Assembly: GCA_019638185.1 (NCBI GenBank)
Contig: JAHBUH010000015.1
Location: 1-64,000 of the forward strand
DNA: 64,000 bases
From: Leadbetterella sp.
GTDB taxonomy: Bacteria > Bacteroidota > Bacteroidia > Cytophagales > Spirosomataceae
Reading direction: 5' to 3'
Part shown: piece by piece, positions 34,552 to 42,381 of the stretch
How the letters are laid out: each line of letters starts with the position of its first letter
How positions within the stretch are numbered: the stretch's first letter is position 1
Notes under the pieces: generated by a model
What the model was told of the DNA's origin: nothing
Databases searched by the model: none
The model's input: only the letters and a program-made list of their open reading frames with translations
Made by a program: the position numbers and the translations under genes

Positions 34552-34572
34552 CTGGTTTGTATCCATTAATAA

Positions 34573-34974
34573 TTAAACCGTACTATCATGCACCACCACC
34601 TTGGTCCAGAAGCCGGAAAACTTCTTGATGGCTTCCAGGTGGATCGGGTGATTTTCATATACGCCTACATCCTTCAGGGAATCAAAGAGAACAACGAGGT
34701 TATAGGAGAAGGAATTGTCTACCACAGGGCGGGGATTCGTGGCCGCCGGCTTGCCGTAACTCAGGGATTTAATGCCCGGAATACGCTTCAACTCCTCAAA
34801 AAAATCCGTGAAATTCTCTTCTTCCTCTTCCGTGAGGTCTTCTCTTAGCCAGAAAAGTACATAATGAACGATCCCTTTGATTTCCGGCACATTGCTCTCC
34901 TTACTACAGGCCTGAAGCGTGGCCAACCCTCCGCCTGACAGGGCCAGGCTTCCTACAAAGTTTCTTCTCTTCAT
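34573..34974 (-). CDS. Dabb (stress-response A/B-barrel) domain lipoprotein
   Basis: 133 residues. The N-terminus MKRRNFVGSLALSGGG is twin-arginine-like and leads to a lipobox-like LQAC (C23), so a Tat-exported lipoprotein is plausible. The rest is a Dabb domain (about 34-130): GIVHYVLFWLREDLTEEEEE, IPGIKSLSYGKPA and NLVVLFDSLKDVGVYENHPI with HLEAI, the standard pattern. Dabb proteins are dimeric ferredoxin-like barrels; most bacterial ones have no known reaction. It is a single-gene unit with its own terminator. Confidence 0.88.
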   Translation of the reverse strand: MKRRNFVGSLALSGGGLATLQACSKESNVPEIKGIVHYVLFWLREDLTEEEEENFTDFFEELKRIPGIKSLSYGKPAATNPRPVVDNSFSYNLVVLFDSLKDVGVYENHPIHLEAIKKFSGFWTKVVVHDSTV

Positions 34975-35102
34975 CTCTATAAAATGGTTTTCAGGGTGGA
35001 AATATAGGAAATTTTATACAATACCAGCCAATTATTACTATTTTTAGCCGCCCGTTCCAAACAGGCACCTTATATTTATGTCCTTTTAAATTTTCAATAC
35101 CC

Positions 35103-35945
35103 ATGATCCGATATTCTTTTCTTTTGCTGCTCTTTTGTTTCCGGGTTTCCGCCCAGATCTCGGCCCCTGAAAAAGAGTGGAAGCAGCTTTTCAACAAGAA
35201 GGACCTGAAAGACTGGGATATCAAGATCAGAGGCTACGAACTGAACGATAACTTTGCCAACACCTTCTCGGTCAAAGACGGGAAACTGGTGGTGAATTAC
35301 GACGGCTACACGAATTTTGACCAGAACTACGGCCATATCTTCTATAAAACGCCGTACTCCTATTATGTGATCCGCACGGAATACCGTTTTGTGGGTAACC
35401 AGGTAAAAGGAGGCGAAGGCTGGGCCCTGCGAAACAGCGGGATCATGGTGCACGGTCAGCCGGCCAATACCATGCTGAAAGACCAGGATTTCCCCATCTC
35501 CATTGAAGTGCAGCTGCTGGGCGGAACCAAAGGCGAACGCACCACCTGTAACCTTTGCACCCCGGGTACCAATGTGGTTTACAACGGCAAGCTCGACACC
35601 CGGCATTGCATTAACTCCACTTCCAAAACCTTTTACGGCGACCAGTGGGTGACCGCCGAAGTAGAGGTTTTTGGCGATTCCCTGATCCGGCATTATGTAA
35701 ACGGCGAGAAGGTGCTGGAATACACCCAGCCGCAGATCGGTGGCGGAAATGTATCGCCCTTTGATCCTGCTATAAAGAAAGACGGCATGCTGCTGAAAGA
35801 AGGCACCATCTCCCTGCAAAGCGAAAGCCACCCCGTAGAGTTCCGGAAAGTAGAACTGCTTAACCTGAAGGGCTGTATGGACCCTAAAGCCAAAAACTAC
35901 CGGTCGTACTTTGTGAAAGAAGATAATACGCTCTGCAAATATTAA
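35103..35945 (+). CDS. DUF1080 / 3-keto-disaccharide hydrolase family protein
   Basis: 280 residues. A signal peptide (about 1-18, RVSAQ) is followed by the DUF1080 concanavalin-like fold (about 25-232): WKQLFNKKDLKDWDIK, GIMVHGQPA, ISIEVQLLGG and GTISLQSESHPVEFRKVEL. Members of PF06439 include glycoside-acting enzymes that hydrolyse 3-keto sugars, but many are uncharacterised. The last 25 residues form a separate cysteine tail, GCMDPKAKNYRSYFVKEDNT then LCKY, like the GC-x-D-x-x-A-x-NY motif found at the ends of surface proteins. It is a lone gene, convergent with the SulP gene. Confidence 0.88.
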   Translation: MIRYSFLLLLFCFRVSAQISAPEKEWKQLFNKKDLKDWDIKIRGYELNDNFANTFSVKDGKLVVNYDGYTNFDQNYGHIFYKTPYSYYVIRTEYRFVGNQVKGGEGWALRNSGIMVHGQPANTMLKDQDFPISIEVQLLGGTKGERTTCNLCTPGTNVVYNGKLDTRHCINSTSKTFYGDQWVTAEVEVFGDSLIRHYVNGEKVLEYTQPQIGGGNVSPFDPAIKKDGMLLKEGTISLQSESHPVEFRKVELLNLKGCMDPKAKNYRSYFVKEDNTLCKY

Positions 35946-36022
35946 TTTTCTTTCTCATCATTTAACAAGGACCATATTTCTCTGCCCTCCGGGATTTTCA
36001 GGATCAGGCCTTCCCTGTGTTT

Positions 36023-37954
36023 TCATAGATTATGGTCACATTTCTTCCCCACCTCCTCATTCAGCCACCGCAGCGACTGATCAAACGTCTTGAACACCCG
36101 CTCATGGGGAATCACGTTCGGAATGATCTCGATCCGCGAGATCATGTATTTGGGCTGCTGCTGTAAACCGATCAGCAGCACCTCTTTGCCCTGCCGTTTC
36201 AGGTCGGCAAAAATATCTTCCAGGGCGTAGAGCCCGCTTTGGTCAATATACGGCACCCGGTCCATCCGGATGATCACATACTCCGAATCATCCGGGATCT
36301 GGCTGTACAGGTTTTTCAGGTCATTGGTATAACCGAAAAAGATGGGGCCGTCCAGGCGCTTCACATACACTTTCTTCAACAGCTCCACGGAAAGCTCCGC
36401 TTCATCGGGCCAGGGCAGCTCTTCCAGTTGATCCAGGCTCTGGAGCCGCGAGCGGTCAGCGGAAATCTCGCCCATCTTCTTCATAAAGATCAGGGCGGAA
36501 ATGATCAGCCCCACGCCCACCGCAATCACCAGGTCCCAGAAAATGGTCAGGAACATCACCAGGAACATCACGAACACATCCCCCAGCGGCATCCGGGTGA
36601 TAGCCCGCAGCCCTTTATAATCCAGGATCCCCACACCCACCGTGATCAGCACACCCGCCAGCACCGCGTAGGGGATCTGCGAGGCCACCGGCGCCAGGAA
36701 CAGGAGGATACTCAAAAGCAGGAGGGCGGCTATAACGCCCGAAAGACGAGTCTTCCCGCCGGTGCGCATGTTCAGCAGGGTGCGGATGGTGGCGCTGGCA
36801 CCCGGTATGCCGCCAAACAGGGCCGACATGCTGTTTCCCACCCCCTGGGAAATCAGCTCCTGGCTGCTGTTATGCCGGGTGTGTGTCATATTATCTACAA
36901 TCACCGAGGTCAGCAGGGAGTCAATAGACCCCAGCAGAGCCAGGGAAAAGATGGCGATCAGGTGCGGCCGGATGGCCGGGAAGCTGAAGTCCGTAAAAAT
37001 GGAAGCCTGGAAGGCCGGAAACCCCTGTGGGATCTCGGAAATGGTATTCAGCTTTACCCCGCTAAAAACAGCGATCAGCGTGACCACCACCAGGGCCACC
37101 AGCGTATTGGGCAGGCTGGAAGCAATCTGCTTCAGCGCCCGGAATACCACCATCCGCTCCGGCAGGAAGCTCACCACCTTCCGGAAGCCGTAGATCACAG
37201 CCACCGTCAGGGTCACAAACAGGAACTCCATCCAGTTAATATTTTTTACGCCGCGGTTAATGTTCCGGATCACTCCCCAGGTAGACTTTACCTGGGCTTT
37301 GGTGATGGCCTTGGCCTCGCGGATGATGTCTTCTTCCGTAATATGCCGCGCCTGCATTACTTTCTCTTCTATCCGCGCCAGGTCTGTCTTGGTCAGGTTT
37401 TCGGCCGACTTCAGCTCCTGGAAGATCTGCCCCATCAGCTTGGATTCCGCCCTGACCCGGTTCTTCTCCAGCAGCAGCGGATCTTCTGACGCCACATAAC
37501 CCAGCAGCGGGAAGAGCTGCGTAATGATGATGATCACCCCTATACCCGTCATAAAGCCCGAGATCACGGGGTACGGGATATACTTAATGTACTTCCCCAC
37601 CCCCACGATGCCCAGCACCACCTGGAGCATCCCGGCCATGAAAAAAATAAAAAAGATGGAAGGCAGGGCCCGCTGCACGTCACCGTCAAACCCTTGGATC
37701 ACCTGGGAGATCACCACCACACTCACAGCCGTCATGGGGGCCGTAGGGCCACTGATCTGGGGCTGGGTGGAACAGAACAGTGAAGCAAAAAAACCAATAA
37801 AAATGGCGCCGATAAGGCCGGTAGCCGCCCCCAGGCCCGACTGCTCCCCAAAGGCCAGGGCCAGCGGCAGGGCCACTATCCCGGCGGTGATCCCGCCGAA
37901 AAAATCGCCCCGGATATGTTCAAAAGTCAGGTATTTTTCTTGAGCAGTGGTCAT
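36023..37954 (-). CDS. SulP family anion transporter with STAS domain
   Basis: 643 residues from the ATG at 37954 (MTTAQEKYLTFEHIRGDFFG). An ATG at 38002 would add 16 residues that do not look like SulP. The membrane domain (about 10-500) has the SulP signature GGITAGIVALPLALAFGEQ and ISGPTAPMTAV. A charged insertion of about 65 residues (near 180-245: LAREEK-like helices, ARHITEEDIIREAKAITKAQ) interrupts it, which is unusual. The cytoplasmic STAS domain (about 530-630) has the RMDRVPYIDQSGLYALEDI core. SulP proteins move sulfate, bicarbonate or dicarboxylates, usually with sodium or protons. Substrate not readable here. It diverges from glpK. Confidence 0.93.
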   Translation of the reverse strand: MTTAQEKYLTFEHIRGDFFGGITAGIVALPLALAFGEQSGLGAATGLIGAIFIGFFASLFCSTQPQISGPTAPMTAVSVVVISQVIQGFDGDVQRALPSIFFIFFMAGMLQVVLGIVGVGKYIKYIPYPVISGFMTGIGVIIIITQLFPLLGYVASEDPLLLEKNRVRAESKLMGQIFQELKSAENLTKTDLARIEEKVMQARHITEEDIIREAKAITKAQVKSTWGVIRNINRGVKNINWMEFLFVTLTVAVIYGFRKVVSFLPERMVVFRALKQIASSLPNTLVALVVVTLIAVFSGVKLNTISEIPQGFPAFQASIFTDFSFPAIRPHLIAIFSLALLGSIDSLLTSVIVDNMTHTRHNSSQELISQGVGNSMSALFGGIPGASATIRTLLNMRTGGKTRLSGVIAALLLLSILLFLAPVASQIPYAVLAGVLITVGVGILDYKGLRAITRMPLGDVFVMFLVMFLTIFWDLVIAVGVGLIISALIFMKKMGEISADRSRLQSLDQLEELPWPDEAELSVELLKKVYVKRLDGPIFFGYTNDLKNLYSQIPDDSEYVIIRMDRVPYIDQSGLYALEDIFADLKRQGKEVLLIGLQQQPKYMISRIEIIPNVIPHERVFKTFDQSLRWLNEEVGKKCDHNL

Positions 37955-38081
37955 CTGGCAGGACTTAATGTTTTCTCTTCCGGTGAATTCCACAAGATAC
38001 ACAAATTTTCCGGTTCTTTCTAAGGGGTTTCCCCGCTCCCATCAAAAAAATGTTTATATTTACCCGTAAGACCTTAAATAA

Positions 38082-39569
38082 ATGAAAGTAATAGCAGCTA
38101 TTGACCAGGGAACTACCAGTACCCGGTGTATATTTTTCAATAAAAAAGGAGAAATCGTTTCCATGGCGCAGAAAGAGCACCGCCAGATCTTTCCCAAACC
38201 CGGCTGGGTGGAGCATGATCCGGTGGAGATCGCTAAAAACACCCTGGAGGTCATAGCCCAGGCCCGGATCAGTAAAAATATCAGCCTGGGCCAGATCATG
38301 GCCTGCGGCATTACTAACCAGCGGGAAACCACCGTCATCTGGAACAAAAGAACCGGGAAGCCCTACTACAATGCCCTGGTGTGGCAGGATACCCGGGTGG
38401 GCGCCCAGGCGGAAGCCCTGGAAAAAAGCACCGGCTCGGCTTACTTCCGGGAGAAGACCGGCCTGCCCATCTCCACCTATTTCAGCAGCCTGAAGATCTG
38501 CTGGCTGCTGGATAACGTGCCCGGCCTGCGGGAAGATGCCGAGCAGGGCCTGGCGCTTTTCGGTAACATGGACACCTTCACCGTGTGGCACCTCACCGGC
38601 GGCACCCTCCACATCACGGATGTCACTAATGCCTCCCGTACCCAGCTGATGAACCTGGAAACCCTGGCCTGGGACCGGGATATCCTGGCCCGGCTGAACA
38701 TCCCTGAGACCCTCCTGCCTGTCATACGTTCCAGCTCGGAGGTCTATACGCAGATTTCCGCAGAACCGCTAACCGGTGTGCCGCTTTCAGGCATCCTGGG
38801 AGATCAGCAGGCGGCACTGGTGGGACAAACCTGCTTTCAACCCGGCGAAGCTAAAAATACCTACGGTACCGGCTGCTTTATGCTGCTGAATACCGGCGAA
38901 AAGATCGTGCCCTCTACCCACGGCCTCCTCACCACCGTGGCCTACCGCTTTGGCGAAAGCCCGGCCTGCTATGCCCTGGAAGGTTCCGTGGCGGTCACCG
39001 GCTCCCTGGTGCAGTGGCTGCGGGATAACCTGGGCATCATTAAAAACAGCAAGGACATCGAGACCCTGGCCCAAACCGTGGAGGATAACGGCGGCGCCTA
39101 CTTCGTGCCCGCCTTTTCGGGGCTCTATGCCCCCTACTGGGAATCGTCGGCCCGCGGGGTGATCGCCGGCCTGACCCGTTTTGTAAACAAGGGGCACATT
39201 GCCCGGGCCGTGCTGGAAGCCACCGCCTACCAGACCCTTGACGTGCTCCGGGCCATGGAAAAAGACGCTGGCATCACCCTCCGTTCACTGAAGGTAGACG
39301 GCGGCATGGTCATTAACGAGCTGCTGATGCAGTTCCAGGCCGATATGCTCCGGGTGCCGGTCATCCGGCCCGTCATGATAGAAACCACCGCCCTGGGCGC
39401 AGCCTACGCCGCCGGCCTGGCCACCGGCTTCTGGGAAAACCAGGAAGAACTGAAAGAAAACTGGGGCAAAGACAAGGAATGGCAGCCCGGCATGGACCCG
39501 GAAACCCGGCAGAAACACATGGAGGGCTGGCAGAAGGCCATTGAACGGTCCAGGAATTGGGAGGATTAA
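38082..39569 (+). CDS. glpK: Glycerol kinase
   Basis: 495 residues, the normal FGGY-kinase length. It phosphorylates glycerol to sn-glycerol-3-phosphate with ATP in the cytoplasm. Family marks: [20 protein letters not shown] at the start, [52 protein letters not shown] and the C-terminal [18 protein letters not shown] with [13 protein letters not shown]. The usual partners glpF and glpD are not adjacent; the neighbours are a divergent SulP gene and an MFS gene with its own promoter. Confidence 0.96.
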   Translation: MKVIAAIDQGTTSTRCIFFNKKGEIVSMAQKEHRQIFPKPGWVEHDPVEIAKNTLEVIAQARISKNISLGQIMACGITNQRETTVIWNKRTGKPYYNALVWQDTRVGAQAEALEKSTGSAYFREKTGLPISTYFSSLKICWLLDNVPGLREDAEQGLALFGNMDTFTVWHLTGGTLHITDVTNASRTQLMNLETLAWDRDILARLNIPETLLPVIRSSSEVYTQISAEPLTGVPLSGILGDQQAALVGQTCFQPGEAKNTYGTGCFMLLNTGEKIVPSTHGLLTTVAYRFGESPACYALEGSVAVTGSLVQWLRDNLGIIKNSKDIETLAQTVEDNGGAYFVPAFSGLYAPYWESSARGVIAGLTRFVNKGHIARAVLEATAYQTLDVLRAMEKDAGITLRSLKVDGGMVINELLMQFQADMLRVPVIRPVMIETTALGAAYAAGLATGFWENQEELKENWGKDKEWQPGMDPETRQKHMEGWQKAIERSRNWED

Positions 39570-39588
39570 TATTTAACCTTTAACTTTG
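39557..39588 (+). promoter_or_regulatory. Promoter of the MFS transporter gene
   Basis: TTG (39557-39559), 21 bp, then TAACTTTG (39581-39588), a perfect TAnnTTTG. It overlaps the end of glpK, gives a leader of about 17 nt and supports the TTG start at 39610. Confidence 0.6.
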
Positions 39589-39609
39589 CCGGGCTAAAAA
39601 GTACAGCCC

Positions 39610-40842
39610 TTGAAAAATTCGTCTAAAGGATTAATATTCATACTGATTACCGTACTGATTGATGTGATCGGGATCGGTCTGATCATTCCTATCATGCCGG
39701 CCCTGTTCCAGGAGCTGACCGGCGGAACCGTGAGTGAATCTTCCACCTATTCCGCCTACCTGGTGTTTGTGTACTCGCTGATGCAGTTCGTGTTTTCACC
39801 CATCATCGGCGGACTGAGTGATAAGTATGGCCGGCGCCCGGTTCTGCTTCTCTCCCTGTTCGGGTTTGGGATGAACTATATCTTCATGGCCCTCTCGCCC
39901 ACCATTGGCTGGCTGTTTGTAGGGCGGGTGATAGCGGGCATCACCGGAGCCAGTTTCTCCACCGCCAATGCCTACATTGCCGATATCACGCCCTTTGAAA
40001 AACGCGCCCAGAGCTTCGGGCTGGTAGGGGCCATGTTCGGGCTGGGCTTTATCATCGGGCCGGCCCTGGGCGGGGTGCTGGGTGAGATGGGTACGCGGAT
40101 GCCGTTTTATGCGGCGGCGGGGCTTTCCCTGGCCAACTGGCTCTACGGGTATTTCTTCCTGCCGGAATCCCTTTCGGCCGATAAGCGCAGAGAATTCAAT
40201 ATCCGCCGCGCTAACCCCATCGGAAGTGTGGTGAACCTGCGGAAAAACCCTTTTGTATTTTCCCTGACCACGGCCCTCTTCCTGGTCTATGTTTCGGGCT
40301 TTGCCACCCAGGGTACCTGGTCATTCTATACCATTGAGAAATTCGGCTGGAGCGAGGCGGAGATCGGCCTCTCCCTGGCCTTCCTGGGCTTAATGGCCGC
40401 GGCGGTGCAGGGCGGGCTGATCCGGTACACCATCCCGAAGATCGGGCCGGAGAAGTCGCTCTTCCTGGGCCTGGCCATGAACAGCCTGGGCCTGCTGGGC
40501 TTCGGGCTGGCCTCCCAGAGCTGGATGCTCTACGCCGTTATGGTCTACAATGCCCTCAGCGGGCTGGCCGGACCGGCCTTCCAGGGTATTATTTCCAGTC
40601 ACGTGCCGGCTAATGAGCAGGGCGAACTCCAGGGCGGGCTCACCAGCCTGATGAGCATTGCGGCCATCATAGGACAACCTCTCATGCTGGGGCTCTTCCG
40701 TGTCTTTACCCGTGAAAATGCCCCTTTCTATTTTCCCGGTATGCCTTTCGTGGCCGGAAGCCTCTTCAGCACCATCAGCATTATCCTGGCGTATCGGATA
40801 ATCTACAAGAAAAATATTCCGAAAGTTGCACAGAAAAATTAA
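39610..40842 (+). CDS. MFS transporter, TCR/Tet family (drug/H+ antiporter type)
   Basis: 410 residues with twelve predicted membrane helices. The loop 2-3 MFS motif A is clear (GGLSDKYGRRPVLLLSLFGF), and IADITPFEKRAQSFGLVGAM with GLGFIIGPALGGVLGE in helix 5 is typical of the tetracycline-resistance branch. Relatives export drugs with protons, but many are not tied to resistance, so I would not call it tetA. The start is a TTG at 39610 giving MKNSSKGLIFILITV; the closely spaced promoter upstream fits this. It lies 25 bp before the tRNA-Trp unit, where tuf often stands in related genomes. Confidence 0.9.
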   Translation: MKNSSKGLIFILITVLIDVIGIGLIIPIMPALFQELTGGTVSESSTYSAYLVFVYSLMQFVFSPIIGGLSDKYGRRPVLLLSLFGFGMNYIFMALSPTIGWLFVGRVIAGITGASFSTANAYIADITPFEKRAQSFGLVGAMFGLGFIIGPALGGVLGEMGTRMPFYAAAGLSLANWLYGYFFLPESLSADKRREFNIRRANPIGSVVNLRKNPFVFSLTTALFLVYVSGFATQGTWSFYTIEKFGWSEAEIGLSLAFLGLMAAAVQGGLIRYTIPKIGPEKSLFLGLAMNSLGLLGFGLASQSWMLYAVMVYNALSGLAGPAFQGIISSHVPANEQGELQGGLTSLMSIAAIIGQPLMLGLFRVFTRENAPFYFPGMPFVAGSLFSTISIILAYRIIYKKNIPKVAQKN

Positions 40843-40856
40843 TATTGCTACATTTG
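40826..40856 (+). promoter_or_regulatory. Promoter of tRNA-Trp-secE-nusG
   Basis: TTG (40826-40828), 20 bp, then TACATTTG (40849-40856): close to the ideal Bacteroidetes promoter. It starts inside the end of the MFS gene and would begin transcription about 7 bp before the tRNA. Confidence 0.7.
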
Positions 40857-40867
40857 CACCCCAATCT

Positions 40868-40938
40868 ACAGGTATAGTTTAAAGGTAGAACTGCGGTCTC
40901 CAAAACCGTCGGTCTGGGTTCGAGTCCTAGTACCTGTG
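40868..40938 (+). tRNA. tRNA-Trp (CCA anticodon)
   Basis: The acceptor stem ACAGGTA pairs perfectly with TACCTGT, with discriminator G as expected for Trp. The D arm is GTTT/GAAC, the anticodon loop CTCCAAA carries anticodon CCA, and the T arm is CTGGG-TTCGAGT-CCTAG. The CCA end is not encoded. secE starts 15 bp later, so the tRNA is probably processed from the secE-nusG transcript. Confidence 0.95.
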
Positions 40939-40953
40939 CAAAATAAGGATATT

Positions 40954-41145
40954 ATGAATAATGTCATTGAATTCTTCAAAGCCTCCTGGCATGAGATCAC
41001 GAGCGAAGTTACGTGGCCTTCATGGAGTTCGCTTCAGTCAAGTGCTACCTTAGTGCTCGTGGCGTCTATTATATTCGCCCTGGTAGTGGGAGGTATTGAC
41101 TTCCTGATCACGAATGCGCTGGAGTTTTTGCTAGAATCTATCTGA
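40954..41145 (+). CDS. secE: Preprotein translocase subunit SecE
   Basis: 63 residues from the ATG at 40954 (MNNVIEFFKASWHEITSEVT). A longer frame from 40936 would begin inside the tRNA and is rejected. It has the SecE pattern: an amphipathic helix with KASWHEITSEVTWPSW, then one membrane helix (about 30-55). It clamps the SecY channel in the inner membrane. The order tRNA-Trp, secE, nusG is the common bacterial one; nusG begins 10 bp later. Confidence 0.95.
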   Translation: MNNVIEFFKASWHEITSEVTWPSWSSLQSSATLVLVASIIFALVVGGIDFLITNALEFLLESI

Positions 41146-41155
41146 TACAGTCATC

Positions 41156-41710
41156 ATGAGTGATTTCAACTGGTATGTGGTTAGAGCTGTTTCGCAGCAG
41201 GAAAAAAAGATAAAGAACTATATCGAGAATGAAGCGGCAAGAAGAAAGCTTACCGATTTCATTCCGGAAGTGCTTATCCCCACTGAGAAAATAGTAGAAG
41301 TAAGAAACGGCAAGAAACGGGTACGGGAAAAGAACTTCTTCCCCGGCTATATACTGGTAAACGCCGACCTGAATAACGGGGAGGTGCTCCACCTGATCAA
41401 GAGCATTCCCGGGGTGATCGGTTTCTTAGGTAAAAACGGCGGCGCTTCCATTGAGCCCGAGCCCCTGAGACAGTCAGAGGTTAACCGTATCCTGGGTGTA
41501 CAGGAAACTTCGCAGGAAGAGGCCATCGACTCCGGCATGTCATTTATAGCCGGCGAAACCGTAAAAGTGATTGACGGGCCTTTCAGTGGTTTTGAAGGAA
41601 CTGTGGAAGAAATATTTGATGAGAAGAAGAAACTCAGCGTAAGCGTAAAAATCTTCGGAAGAAGTACCCCGGTAGAACTGGGATACCTGCAGGTAGAGAA
41701 ACTACAATAA
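41156..41710 (+). CDS. nusG: Transcription termination/antitermination factor NusG
   Basis: 184 residues. The NGN domain (about 4-115) starts [20 protein letters not shown] and contains [13 protein letters not shown] and [10 protein letters not shown]. The C-terminal KOW domain (about 130-183) has [20 protein letters not shown]. NusG binds RNA polymerase and links it to Rho or to the ribosome. In most genomes rplK, rplA, rplJ, rplL, rpoB and rpoC follow; here a terminator and an unrelated secreted-protein gene follow instead. Confidence 0.97.
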   Translation: MSDFNWYVVRAVSQQEKKIKNYIENEAARRKLTDFIPEVLIPTEKIVEVRNGKKRVREKNFFPGYILVNADLNNGEVLHLIKSIPGVIGFLGKNGGASIEPEPLRQSEVNRILGVQETSQEEAIDSGMSFIAGETVKVIDGPFSGFEGTVEEIFDEKKKLSVSVKIFGRSTPVELGYLQVEKLQ

Positions 41711-41731
41711 TCTTTTATAATACAATTACGG

Positions 41732-41768
41732 AAGCTGCCTGAGAAATCGGGCAGCTTTTCTTTTTTTA
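41732..41768 (+). terminator. Terminator after nusG
   Basis: AAGCTGCC (41732-41739) pairs with GGCAGCTT (41750-41757), followed by TTCTTTTTTT. It lies 22 bp after the stop and ends the tRNA-Trp-secE-nusG unit. Confidence 0.9.
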
Positions 41769-41816
41769 TTTCCCCTTTCCTGTAACTTTTTTCTTTTTAA
41801 AAAGTTCTTATAGCAG

Positions 41817-41849
41817 GATGCAACGTTCAGGACCTGACCTGCATCTTTT
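41817..41849. repeat. Stem-loop in the nusG downstream gap
   Basis: GATGCA (41817-41822) pairs with TGCATC (41840-41845), with the smaller palindrome TCAGGACCTGA inside, followed by TTTT. It could be a second, weaker terminator. Confidence 0.35.
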
Positions 41850-41875
41850 AACAAAAGCTATTACAAACATCGTTT

Positions 41876-41896
41876 TTTTCCTTTCAAAAAGGAAAA
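41876..41896. repeat. AT-rich perfect inverted repeat
   Basis: TTTTCCTTT, CAA, AAAGGAAAA: a perfect 9-bp inverted repeat with a 3-bp loop, 46 bp before the -7 box of the next gene. Confidence 0.4.
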
Positions 41897-41941
41897 CCGA
41901 CCATTCAAACAGAAAAGCTTTTCTGATAAAGGGTACGGAAC

Positions 41942-41949
41942 TAATTTTG
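41942..41949 (+). promoter_or_regulatory. -7 box for the small secreted protein gene
   Basis: TAATTTTG, a perfect TAnnTTTG, 31 bp before the ATG at 41981, with a TTTTCTG at the -33 region (41919-41925). Confidence 0.5.
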
Positions 41950-41980
41950 AATCGAAAAGCAAAAAAAATTACTTAAAACT

Positions 41981-42340
41981 ATGAAAAAGCTATTTAAAAC
42001 ATTCGCCGTACTGGCGGTAAGCAGCACTTTGGCCTTTGCTAACGTAAACCCTACTTCTTTTAAAGTAGGCATGTACAACGTACAGAATACCCATAACCTG
42101 AAGGTATTCGTGAACAAAGAAACTACCGATGCCCTCCTACTGGAGATCAGAGACGCCAAGGGCACATTACTTCAATCGGAACGTATTGGAAAAAACAAGT
42201 ACAAGATGGGCCTTACGCTCAACCTGTCAAACCTGGAATCGGGAGATTACACCCTGAAACTGTCAGACAAGACTTCCACGTTCACCAAAGACATCCGTTT
42301 GGAGAAAGAGCACAAAGAAGAGTTAAAAATTGTTATTTAG
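41981..42340 (+). CDS. Small secreted beta-sandwich protein of unknown function
   Basis: 119 residues. A signal peptide (about 1-20, STLAFA) precedes a mature domain of alternating strands: LKVFVNKETTDALLLEIRDA, GTLLQSERIG, YKMGLTLNLSNLESGDYTLK and FTKDIRLEKEHKEELKIVI. This resembles the fold of the type IX secretion C-terminal domain and the DUF3244-like small proteins, but it stands alone and I would not call it a T9SS cargo. The gene sits after the nusG terminator with its own promoter and faces the convergent gldG gene. The coding sequence uses more A/T-ending codons than most neighbours, as highly expressed small envelope proteins of this phylum often do. Confidence 0.75.
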   Translation: MKKLFKTFAVLAVSSTLAFANVNPTSFKVGMYNVQNTHNLKVFVNKETTDALLLEIRDAKGTLLQSERIGKNKYKMGLTLNLSNLESGDYTLKLSDKTSTFTKDIRLEKEHKEELKIVI

Positions 42341-42381
42341 TTTGAAATTCGACAAGGGCTGGTCATTGGCCGGCCCTTTGT

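Larger units (their letters stand above)
33635..34572. other. AT-rich patch with small unknown genes
   Basis: Base composition falls from about half G+C to roughly one third here and recovers at the Dabb gene. The patch holds a small lipoprotein gene and two overlapping short frames that look like halves of one gene, all on the minus strand, followed by the Dabb terminator. No transposase, repeat or att-like site is visible. The composition suggests acquired DNA. Confidence 0.6.

Noticed and set aside
36239..37489. Plus-strand open frame of 416 residues opposite the SulP gene
   Set aside because: It is rich in His, Gln and Arg from antisense reading of membrane-helix codons, and has no start signal or family match.
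39610..40842. Tetracycline resistance gene
   Set aside because: Family resemblance only; no close match to a known resistance protein can be claimed by eye and the gene sits in a housekeeping context.
40936..40953. Earlier start for secE
   Set aside because: It would begin inside the tRNA-Trp gene; the ATG at 40954 gives a normal SecE.
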